From: CAWJPW01 sp963844845
GTDB taxonomy: Bacteria; Acidobacteriota; Thermoanaerobaculia; Thermoanaerobaculales; Sulfomarinibacteraceae
Length of the DNA: 64,000 bases
Reading direction: 5' to 3'
Assembly (NCBI GenBank): GCA_963844845.1
Contig: CAWJPW010000005.1
Coordinates: 190,652-254,651 of the forward strand
Below, one piece after another: positions 58,701 to 64,000 of the stretch (position 1 is its first letter; the number at the start of each line of letters is the position of its first letter). The notes below the pieces were generated by a model. It was not told the origin of the DNA. It saw nothing but the letters and a program-made list of their open reading frames with translations, and made no database searches. Position numbers and translations under genes: made by a program.

Positions 58701-59391
58701 GCAGGTCATCGCGACGCGGCTGCCGGCGGCGCAGCTCGCCCACGACAACGTCCTGAGGCTTGACCTGCCGGACGCTCACTCACCCGCGAGCGCCGGCCTG
58801 GGCCCGAACCGGCGGGAGCTTGCGCTGGGACTCGAGTGGATGCGCCTGGGCCCCCACCCTGCCCCGGTGCTCACCCTGGGGCAGACCCTGCCAGCCGACG
58901 CTCCCTTCGCCGACGAGCACCTCCGCAGCGGCTGGTCGACGCCGGCCCATGGCGCCCGTACGACGGTCGGTGACGACGCCGAGATCCTCTTCGCCGTGCG
59001 CGAGGTGCGCCAGCTGATCCTGGTGATGTCCGCCTCGACCTTCGGCGAGCAGCGCGTCGCCGTCGATCTCAACGGCGTGCGCCTGACTACGCTGAAGGGC
59101 CTTGCCGAAGCTCCGCATGAGGTCGAGGTCACGCTCCCTTCCCGGCTGCTGCAGGTCGACAACCGCATCGTCCTCCGGCTCCCCGACGCCCGCTCACCGA
59201 AGAGCCTCGGCATCGGCAGAGACCCGCGGCGCCTGGGCCTCACACTTCACTGGCTGAAGCTCGTCGCCTCACCGGCTGCGGAATCGATGCGTGGGCCCAC
59301 CACCCCGGTGACGACGGCGCACCCCCACCGCCGCAGCGCCCACGGCTCGCGAAACGCGGCCTCCTCGTCCTCCGGGTCATCACCTCTGTAG
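55729..59391 (+). CDS. Giant multi-pass membrane protein with duplicated C-terminal beta domains
   Basis: A 1220-residue protein. It has an N-terminal membrane segment (VVAAACAGLLVGLLAIAQI), an exported beta-sandwich (about 55-155), then about a dozen membrane helices (about 160-730). The pattern is like GT-C glycosyltransferase or YfhO-type proteins (GDLNQWTHQASYLAR and PYGGDNVYQPW in exported loops). The C-terminal soluble part (about 730-1190) includes two similar beta modules, at about 945-1040 and 1075-1180, each with FGQQRV/FGEQRV, a short NGxxL/NGVRL, and LDLPDAHSP/LRLPDARSP. It may transfer or bind glycans at the cell surface, but no catalytic motif is certain. GTG 55729 has GGAGGAGGG; earlier in-frame codons give a low-complexity extension. 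Confidence 0.7.
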   Translation: MHRRAGENRHLVVAAACAGLLVGLLAIAQIDDGFQPHRAWLDLEHPERFAIDLGAISPSPIAYFQWQGRTPLVLDLGLLRPGDHLTLKLRSDSVPVTVNVEVDGRLAAALAVTTSWQQFEAPVGAGGATVTLHQTGFAPAPVHVSRISVSNIRGALEGPAPIWFTDHHAWTGPVPLAAAGLMALLAVLLVLAWGRHRGTWGGLWRVTPALVAFTGTFLWWQAGGHRPHVSSAAFLAFLLLPTVVAGLAAGARRLRPFPGAVVRRAAAAASGPGTWLTAPLLGEPAATSPPSSRRPLALHLGITAVGLVIVATVTVGDFRGPVVGNGDLNQWTHQASYLARNLTFGLLPHLDLVNDQLFYPYGGDNVYQPWALEMNLATLMGIRVAPTWGWLQLYFLLTLAITAVGGYLLLAPEVGPRRASAVALAVAFCNFYALGRFPGQLGVACVHWTTLNLLADAVLVRRVVQRRPLGARFVALRVLLLVLALGQDLSYVAGIALTSFLVVSVYLAALVAVRSGFRPRRIREWLLRQHAELTGSLRRHPVQVGAILAAAAAASWLWLPLTLDIVHASALYDFHGVPTGSWWANPLRLMAPVLPGVQGWLERSLGDSPAGLFAASPGLLFVLPAAAAVLAAWRRRWMELAPFIALLVLLLTFQPTRFTLLRVLPWCAFARVSGRFSVAYPTILAILALTLPPSLLRRPFTRVAGILLVLLAAAEITTAYASCSRSEALGLTDPAFRRFAATIRHTPGEAVLDWPFCLVGGNGVGGDSTGSFYGRLSGISVLQSFHGKKIVGKYFGRLHPDQLEPYLSAGWDRMFMPNDLNSHRARRQRRDFTPQQWDFLHDFFTANDFCGIILYTDLLPPETVAGFHHRFGNPVARYEGLQWGPMEFIPKPAALRTLVNRERGRTLRLADFAVAWKPGLRVSPRDATVADFLRRGWVDDHTEGPVAVIRFALARIEPLALTMKVRSFGQQRVIASLNGAPLGQVVLRGAPQVIATRLPAAQLAHDNVLRLDLPDAHSPASAGLGPNRRELALGLEWMRLGPHPAPVLTLGQTLPADAPFADEHLRSGWSTPAHGARTTVGDDAEILFAVREVRQLILVMSASTFGEQRVAVDLNGVRLTTLKGLAEAPHEVEVTLPSRLLQVDNRIVLRLPDARSPKSLGIGRDPRRLGLTLHWLKLVASPAAESMRGPTTPVTTAHPHRRSAHGSRNAASSSSGSSPL

Positions 59392-59569
59392 GCCCCAGCC
59401 ACACCGACGCCCAGCTCCTCGGTGGCCAGTCGGGCGTCACGGAGGGGCCCTGAGGCCCGCCGGCGGCTCCACCTGGGACGACCAGCCCGACGGCTTTCTC
59501 CTGCACGCCCGCCGGTGACGTCGTAGAGCTGGAGATCCCCGGACTCATGAGTATGTCGGCATATCGCTT

Positions 59570-59598
59570 TTGATCCTGTCTCGAGGTGGACGTACCAT
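59570..59598 (+). promoter_or_regulatory. Possible promoter of the peroxiredoxin gene
   Basis: TTGATC (59570-59575), a 17-nt spacer, TACCAT (59593-59598), with the start codon 28 nt further on. Just upstream is a small palindrome TATG-TCGG-CATA (59552-59563) that could be a regulator site. The 235-bp gap 59392-59626 otherwise holds no gene. Confidence 0.4.
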
Positions 59599-59626
59599 GG
59601 AAGCCGACGAACAGAAGGGAGGTCGC

Positions 59627-60340
59627 ATGGCGGAGCAACCTGAGGGATGCGCGCGGGTCACCGGCGCCGTCCTGGGCGAGCCTGCACCGCAGGCCGCCGA
59701 ACCGCCAACCCCCGGCAAACCGGCCACGGAGGAGCCCATGACGGCACGCGTCGGACAGAAGGCACCGGACTTTAACGCCCCCGCCTACTACAAGGGCAGC
59801 TTCAAGAACGTGCAGCTCTCGGATCACTTCGGTAAGTGGATCCTGCTCTGCTTCTACCCGGGGGACTTCACCTTCGTGTGAGCCACCGAAGTGTCGGCGG
59901 TCGCCGACAAGTACGAGGAGCTGCAGGCGCTGGGCGTCGAGGTGTTCTCCGCCTCAGTTGACAGCCACTTCGTCCACAAGATGTGGAACGACTACGAGCT
60001 CACCAAGATGGTCGACGGCGGGATTCCGTTCCACATGCTCTCCGACCAGGCCGGCAACATCGGCCGAGCCTACGGGGTGTGGGACGAGGCTCAGGGCATC
60101 GAGCTGCGGGGCCGCTTCATCATCGACCCTGACGGCGTCATCCAGGCCATGGAGGTGCTCACGCCACCGGTGGGCCGCCGCATCGCCGAGACGATCCGGC
60201 AGGTGCAGGCCTTCCAGGTCGTTCGGGCAAGCAAGGGCGCCGAAGCGACGCCGGCCGGCTGGATGCCGGGCCAGCCCGTTCTGCGCCCCGGCCCGGACCT
60301 CGTGGGCAACGTCTGGAAGGTGTGGAAGCCCAACGAGTAG
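59627..60340 (+). CDS. prxU: Selenocysteine-containing peroxiredoxin (AhpC/TSA family, PrxU type)
   Basis: The coding frame is 237 codons with one in-frame TGA at 59879-59881 (residue 85). Flanks are the peroxiredoxin active site: LLCFYPGDFTFV-TGA-ATEVSAVADKYEEL, where other members have FTFVCPTE. TGA thus takes the place of the peroxidatic Cys. The rest is a normal AhpC fold (VEVFSASVDSHFVHKMW, GIPFHMLSDQAGNIGRAYGV, GRFIIDPDG). The usual C-terminal resolving Cys (V-C-P-A-x-W) is A-T-P-A-G-W here. Sec-containing peroxiredoxins (PrxU) are established, so decoding as Sec85 is well founded. It reduces peroxides. ATG 59627 has GGGAGG 4 nt upstream. Confidence 0.85.
59892..59909 (+). promoter_or_regulatory. 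SECIS-like hairpin in prxU
   Basis: TGTCGGC (59892-59898), loop GGTC (59899-59902), GCCGACA (59903-59909): a perfect 7-bp stem. The loop starts with GG, 18 nt after the TGA, the same loop motif (GGUC) and distance as in the E. coli fdhF element. Confidence 0.75.
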
Positions 60341-60353
60341 CAGGTTCAGACAC

Positions 60354-60381
60354 CGCGCCCCGGCGCTCTCGCCGGGGCGCG
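60354..60381. terminator. Perfect 12-bp hairpin after prxU
   Basis: CGCGCCCCGGCG (60354-60365), loop CTCT, CGCCGGGGCGCG (60370-60381). It lies between the convergent prxU and DUF1648 genes. No T-run. Confidence 0.6.
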
Positions 60382-60396
60382 TGGCGGCCGGGGTCG

Positions 60397-61488
60397 TCAC
60401 AAACCGGCCCGGCCCACCGTGAGGAACAGCGGCACCACCACCAGGACGCCGAGGAAGACCCACGTCCACGGATTCGCGAAGTTCACCGTGTACCCGAGGC
60501 CGAAGCGCTTCTCCACGAAGAACGCCGGGTCGTCCCGGTTGAAGTAGAGGATGCCCAGCTTCCAGCATTCGTCCGGGGTGCGGTCCCCGACCGGTGCTTC
60601 GTCTCGACCCTCCGCAACCGGCGAGGACGCGCCGTAGGACTCGCGGCGAACGCGCACGAGCATGATCGCGCCGACCAGGACGACGCCCAGCATCAGGCCC
60701 AGCGGCAGAAAGAACGCCACGGGCGGCGTCTGTCCCTCGCGCAACGGCAGGAGGGACTGCCACGAGCCCGCCAGCGCGAGGGCGTAGCTCGCGGCGAGCA
60801 GGATCCCCAGGACGGCCACCCGGAAACGCTCCTCGCGGCGGGCCTTCGCTCCCCGCACATCGATTCGCCGCGCCCAGCACGCAATCCCCCAGGCGATCGC
60901 CAGCAGCACCGCGCAGATGAAGGCGCCGGTCACGAGCGCCCCGTACACCGCACCTGCTGTGCGAGCGCCCCACCGGTCGGGCTGGAGCGCGGCGTTCCAG
61001 TGCACCGGGATCCGCGCGGGAATCCCGCTCCAGCGCAACGCCAAGACCACCGCCGCGCACCCCAGGATGGCGAACGGCCCGGCCCACGCGGCCAGCCCGC
61101 CCGGCAGCTGCACCCGCTGCGGCGCAAGGGCTGCCTCGCGAACCGCCGACGGCGATGCGGCGTGGGGCAGCACCTGCCGGCGGGCTCCTACGAGGGCGGC
61201 GATCGCCCCGAGGATGACGTACAGGACGGCCGCTGGAGCAAGCAGCGCCACGCCACCGATGACCCCCATCGCCACCGCGGCGGCCGCCACGAAGGCGTGG
61301 GCCCAGAGGTTCAGGCGATACCGCTTCAGGATCCATGACGCCTCCGGCGTGGCCCGGAACGAAGGATCCACCGTGACGGCGAAGAACAGGTCGGGTCGCG
61401 TCCAGCCCGGGAGGAAGTGCATCAACAACGCGAGCCCGGCCACAAGCGCCGTCGAGGTCATGGCGGAAACGAAGAGGTCGGTGGTCAT
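60397..61488 (-). CDS. DUF1648/DUF5808 membrane protein
   Basis: A 363-residue protein with about eight membrane helices. The middle carries the DUF1648 signature (IPARIPVHWNAALQPDRWG) and the C-terminus the DUF5808 motif CWKLGILYFNRDDPAFFVEKRFGLGYTVNFANP, followed by a last helix. Such proteins are typically encoded beside small GntR regulators, as here (40-bp gap), and are thought to respond to cell-envelope conditions. Function unknown. ATG 61488 has GGGAGG upstream. Confidence 0.85.
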   Translation of the reverse strand: MTTDLFVSAMTSTALVAGLALLMHFLPGWTRPDLFFAVTVDPSFRATPEASWILKRYRLNLWAHAFVAAAAVAMGVIGGVALLAPAAVLYVILGAIAALVGARRQVLPHAASPSAVREAALAPQRVQLPGGLAAWAGPFAILGCAAVVLALRWSGIPARIPVHWNAALQPDRWGARTAGAVYGALVTGAFICAVLLAIAWGIACWARRIDVRGAKARREERFRVAVLGILLAASYALALAGSWQSLLPLREGQTPPVAFFLPLGLMLGVVLVGAIMLVRVRRESYGASSPVAEGRDEAPVGDRTPDECWKLGILYFNRDDPAFFVEKRFGLGYTVNFANPWTWVFLGVLVVVPLFLTVGRAGL

Positions 61489-61528
61489 GTGCGCCCTCCC
61501 TTGCGGGCTCTCGTCCAGCGTGCTGCCA

Positions 61529-61930
61529 TCAGAAGTCGTCCTCGTCGAAGCGTGCCTTCACGGCCGCGAGCTCGCTCGCGATCTCGGCCGCCGGCACGCC
61601 GTCGGAGAGGGCCTTGGCGACGAGCTCACGGAGGCCCCTCCCGAGCGCCCCCCGCGCCCTGGGCGAGGGCACCGGCGCCGGCCGGTCGAGGACCTCGGCT
61701 CCGTGCCTTCGCCTGAGGTGGATCCACCCCTCCGCCGCCAGCACCCGGTACGCCTCGGCGACCGTGTTGTGGTGCACCCCGAGGTTCGCCGCCAGCTCGC
61801 GCACCGTGGCCAGGCGATCGCCCGGCTGGAGCTCGCCGGCCACCAGCACGGCCCGGACGGCGGCGGCGATCTGCTCGTATGCCGGCGTCCGGGAGGCGAG
61901 GTCGATGCGGATGGTGCGTGGATCACTCAT
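61529..61930 (-). CDS. YtrA-type GntR transcriptional regulator
   Basis: A 133-residue GntR protein. The winged helix-turn-helix covers about residues 10-75 (AYEQIAAAVRAVLVAGELQPGDRL, TVRELAANLGVHHNTVAEAYRVLAAEGWI). The effector part is only a short helix (ELVAKALSDGVPAAEIASELA), the hallmark of the YtrA subfamily. It is followed by its DUF1648 partner. Its own start codon lies inside a perfect inverted repeat, so self-repression is likely. No good Shine-Dalgarno is seen at ATG 61930. Confidence 0.88.
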   Translation of the reverse strand: MSDPRTIRIDLASRTPAYEQIAAAVRAVLVAGELQPGDRLATVRELAANLGVHHNTVAEAYRVLAAEGWIHLRRRHGAEVLDRPAPVPSPRARGALGRGLRELVAKALSDGVPAAEIASELAAVKARFDEDDF

Positions 61931-61951
61931 TGTCTGCTGTCCACAGACAAT
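61929..61951. promoter_or_regulatory. GntR operator candidate overlapping the start codon
   Basis: ATTGTCTG (61929-61936), 7 nt, CAGACAAT (61944-61951): a perfect 8-bp inverted repeat over the ATG of the GntR gene. A TG-TACATT -10-like stretch overlaps its right half on the minus strand. Confidence 0.6.
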
Positions 61952-62417
61952 GTACATTTACTCCGGCAGGGCGTCAAGACCATGGCTCGAGCTGGTGCCA
62001 TGTCCCACACTCATGCCACTTCCGAGGCCTGCCGGCCGGTCGTCGGCTCGGCGAGCGCCTGGTCAAGCGCCTCAAGGAGGGCTGCGCCGGCCCGGGGCCG
62101 AGGGGCACGGGGAGCGGCCGCCGGCCTGGATCTACGTGTTTTACGTCGATGCCGAGGCCGCCGCCTCGCCAAACCCCGTCGTCATCACCAGGCGCACCGC
62201 CACCGACGCCGACTCCATCGGGCACTTCGCCCTCAAGGTCGCCCCGAGGCCGCCGTCGGCGCCGAGGGCTCGGCAAACCACATCCCCGAGCGCATCAAGC
62301 AGCGTGTAGAGGGACACGCTACAACGGCCGTTAGTGGACATCCAGATTCCCGCACGTGAAGAAGGAGCTTGGCCGAGTCACCCTTGAGGTAGACGTAAGA
62401 GCCTCGAGGGGAGACGG
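61952..62417. other. Gene-poor stretch with decayed coding fragments
   Basis: A plus-strand piece reads PAWIYVFYVDAEAAASPNPV and VVITRRTATDADSIGHFALKVAP in one frame (about 62125-62260). A following piece, GAEGSANHIPERIKQRVEGH, is in another frame, as if one gene had been broken by frameshifts. No start or ribosome site. The last 100 bp lead into the IS21-like fragment. Confidence 0.3.
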
Positions 62418-62580
62418 ATGGCCAAGCTCCGAGGAGAGGATGTCATGGCGGCGGACGTAATGGAACAGCGAGGGCACAGCATCAGGTCTTTGGCGCGGGA
62501 CTTCGAGGTGGACGAGAGCACCCTGCGGTACCGGCTGGGGCGGCTGAGGAGCGCGGCTGAGGATGGGACTCGCAGTCGCA
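62418..62580 (+). pseudogene. IS21-like transposase (IstA) N-terminal fragment
   Basis: ATG 62418 starts MAKLRGEDVMAADVMEQRGHSIRSLARDFEVDESTLRYRLGRLRS, which matches the N-terminal helix-turn-helix of IstA-type transposases. About 54 codons are intact. The reading then runs into the left inverted repeat of the adjacent REP-transposase unit, and the DDE catalytic part is missing. Confidence 0.65.
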
Positions 62581-63668
62581 GTGCCAGGCCCAACAACTTT
62601 TGCAAACTCCGACGGTGGACGTCATGGCGTACCTCCTGACTCCAGGCCTTTCTCCGCGAGCCCGCGATCGAGCTCCTCGTACGCCTGCCGGAACTCCTCG
62701 TCCGCCTGCCTCGCCCGTGCACCCCGAGCCGCCCACCGCGTGACGTTCTCGGGCCTCCTCCCGAGGAGCTCCCCAAGCGCCTTCGCCTGAACACCCCAGC
62801 GCTCGATTGCGACCGCACCGACGAGGTAGCGCAGGCGGCTGGTCTCCCGATCCTGGCTTCCCCCGGCAAGGCGGGCGGCTTCAACGCCGAGCACCTCGCA
62901 GGCCAGATCGAGGAACCTCCCGGCGGTCAGTGGCGCCCGCACCAGCCCCGTGCTCCTCCCCTGCTCGTCCAGCCAGGTGCGCGGCGCCACCGGAGTCAGG
63001 GGCCGGTCGGCCTCACGCGTCCACCACGGCAGATCTCCCGGCATCTCGCCGATCCACGGCGTCTCTCTCGCAGCTCGCAAGGCGCTCACGTAGGCGCGCC
63101 GCGCCTTGCCCAGCGTGTCGCCGTAGAGCGCCAGGACTCGCTCCACGTCGACGAGCGGCTCCTCGCCTGCGCCGAGGAGCTCACGGTGGCCGCAGTACGG
63201 GTACTCTGCTGGGTCGTCCACCACCCCGGCGGTAACGGGGTTGAGGTGGATGTACACCACGAGCCTCGCAAAGTACCGCGGCTCCCTGACCAGCTTGGCC
63301 TTGTACCGGCTCTGCCACAAGGGGCCGCTGGACCGCCAGCGCCGGTTGTAGACCTGGCCGAAGCGAGACTGCAGATAGCCGATGGTTCGCGCGAGAGGGA
63401 CCGGCCCCGCCCGCAACGCGAGGTGGTAATGATTGCTCATCAAGGCCCAGGCGAAGACCGTCAGCTCATCCCGGTCGCGGACCTTCCGCAGCAGCTCGAG
63501 GAACCGCTCCGCCTCGTCGCCTTCGCCGAAGACCGCCGCCCCACGGGCAAACCGGTTGTATACGTGGTAGATCCCGCCCTCGACAAACACCCGCGGCCGT
63601 CTCGGCATGGCTTGAGCTCCTCAGCCCAACCCTACCACCAACTTTGCAAAAGTTGTTGGGCCTGGCAC
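62581..63668. mobile_element. RAYT unit bounded by perfect 26-bp inverted repeats
   Basis: The ends 62581-62606 and 63643-63668 are perfect inverted copies, starting GTGCCAGGCCCAACAACTTT. The inner side of the right end also folds on itself (CAACTTT/AAAGTTG), as REP sequences do. The 1088-bp unit contains one complete transposase gene on the minus strand. Confidence 0.7.
62622..63608 (-). CDS. REP-associated tyrosine transposase (IS200-like Y1 family)
   Basis: A 328-residue HUH transposase, apparently intact. The HUH-type site is ALMSNHYHLALRAG and the catalytic Tyr is in LQSRFGQVYNRRWRSSG. Other family marks are GGIYHVYNRFARG, FLELLRKVRD, GPLWQSRYKAKLV and VYIHLNPVTAGVV. A C-terminal extension with a DnaA/HTH-like part (ALGELLGRRPENVTRWAARG) is common in RAYTs. 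It would mobilise single-stranded REP hairpins. GGAG lies 8 nt before ATG 63608. Confidence 0.9.
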   Translation of the reverse strand: MPRRPRVFVEGGIYHVYNRFARGAAVFGEGDEAERFLELLRKVRDRDELTVFAWALMSNHYHLALRAGPVPLARTIGYLQSRFGQVYNRRWRSSGPLWQSRYKAKLVREPRYFARLVVYIHLNPVTAGVVDDPAEYPYCGHRELLGAGEEPLVDVERVLALYGDTLGKARRAYVSALRAARETPWIGEMPGDLPWWTREADRPLTPVAPRTWLDEQGRSTGLVRAPLTAGRFLDLACEVLGVEAARLAGGSQDRETSRLRYLVGAVAIERWGVQAKALGELLGRRPENVTRWAARGARARQADEEFRQAYEELDRGLAEKGLESGGTP

Positions 63669-63901
63669 CGATACCCTCAGCTCCAGCTTCCCCACCCGCG
63701 TCACCAGCGTCCGCGGGTAGTACCCCGACCTGTACCCCTGCCGCCCCTCCGACCGCTCCCACTTGCCCGCCCCAAGGGCCTCGTCCATCTCACCCTCCAG
63801 CGCGGCCTGGACACACACCCGGATCACCTCCCGAAATCCTCGTCCTCGCTCAATAGCGCTTTCCAGTCACCCTCTACCGCTATACGCTTGCTTCGGGCCA
63901 T
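63669..63901 (-). pseudogene. IS256-family transposase N-terminal fragment with a frameshift
   Basis: On the minus strand ATG 63901, with AAGGAGGAG upstream, gives MARSKRIAVEGDWKALLSEDEDF. A one-base loss near 63837 shifts the frame. Reading then continues REVIRVCVQAALEGEMDEALG and KWERSEGRQGYRSGYYPRTLVTRVGKLELRV, a clear IS256-type start. The gene ends at the right inverted repeat of the RAYT unit; the rest of the transposase is missing. Confidence 0.7.
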
Positions 63902-63960
63902 GTCGCTCCTCCTTGTGGCTCGGGTTTCTCGTCAATCCCCGAATCTACCGGAGCCTCATG

Positions 63961-63998
63961 GCCCTCTTCGTTTTTGCAGAACTTTCGCGACACTACCC
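63961..63998 (-). repeat. Probable IS256-type terminal end
   Basis: On the minus strand the sequence begins GGGTAGTGTCGCGAAAGTTC and leads, after about 95 bp, into the IS256-like transposase start. This fits the outer inverted repeat of that element; the partner end is not in the window. Confidence 0.45.
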
Positions 63999-64000
63999 GG

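Noticed and set aside
63830..63842. In-frame TGA in the IS256-like transposase as a third selenocysteine site
   Set aside because: The downstream homologous sequence is in another frame, so this is a one-base frameshift in a pseudogene, not recoding. No Cys is expected there.

Overview
The window is about 64 kb of very GC-rich bacterial chromosome. Genes are packed on both strands and are almost all housekeeping or regulatory, with a small mobile-element scar at the right edge. Several traits point to Acidobacteriota, most likely the Thermoanaerobaculia/Holophagae side: a large secreted protein with two copies of a VPAAAHNGG-type module, a short RiPP precursor with a W-x-x-P-x-I leader, a saccharopine-dehydrogenase-like reductase, SRAP and PGPGW proteins. 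This placement is an inference from sequence flavour; no 16S gene is present.

Layout. 1-4200: a module resembling Bacillus acuABC (acyl-CoA-synthetase-like protein entering from the left edge, CBS-ACT protein AcuB, deacetylase AcuC), then an FmdB zinc-ribbon gene behind an HspR/HAIR-like operator. 4200-12250: membrane and signalling proteins of unknown role, a CDF transporter, a PolB-like exonuclease, EttA and a DUF2231 protein. 12460-14310: a compact candidate RiPP locus (radical SAM/SPASM enzyme, precursor peptide, PqqD, and a possible extra small ORF). 14450-22500: AI-2E-type permease, phosphomannomutase, S9 peptidase, reductase, SRAP protein and an AIM24/TIGR00266 protein. 22650-26950: an aminotransferase followed by an unusual fusion of a glutamate-cysteine-ligase-like domain with an M20 hydrolase. 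27000-40840: two very large secreted proteins (a BNR/PKD protein and an ExeM-like nuclease). Between these two lies a minus-strand block with PGPGW protein, RecG, a cNMP-FHA protein, LdcA and the RNase P RNA. 41000-48700: FHA-Fis regulator, ClpX-like ATPase, M29 aminopeptidase, a DUF1573 protein, a transglutaminase-TPR lipoprotein and a dihaem cytochrome c. 48750-61930: nuclease-helicase fusion, peptide-binding lipoprotein, MFS transporter, GST, a giant membrane protein, peroxiredoxin, and a GntR-DUF1648 pair. 61950-64000: IS21-like and IS256-like fragments on either side of a complete REP-associated tyrosine transposase unit bounded by perfect 26-bp inverted repeats.

The most striking signal is recoding. 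Two genes carry a single in-frame TGA exactly where their families have a functional cysteine: the peroxidatic Cys of a peroxiredoxin (59879-59881) and the first Cys of the C-G-C motif of a DUF1573 protein (46482-46484, minus strand). Each TGA is followed by a 7-8 bp hairpin whose loop lies 18-23 nt downstream, as in bacterial SECIS elements. I read both as selenoproteins; the DUF1573 case may be a new selenoprotein family.

A second window-wide pattern is leaderless transcription. Nine genes without a Shine-Dalgarno have a TAGAAT/TAGACT/TATCCT-type -10 box 6-7 nt before the start codon, while other genes have clear GGAGG sites.
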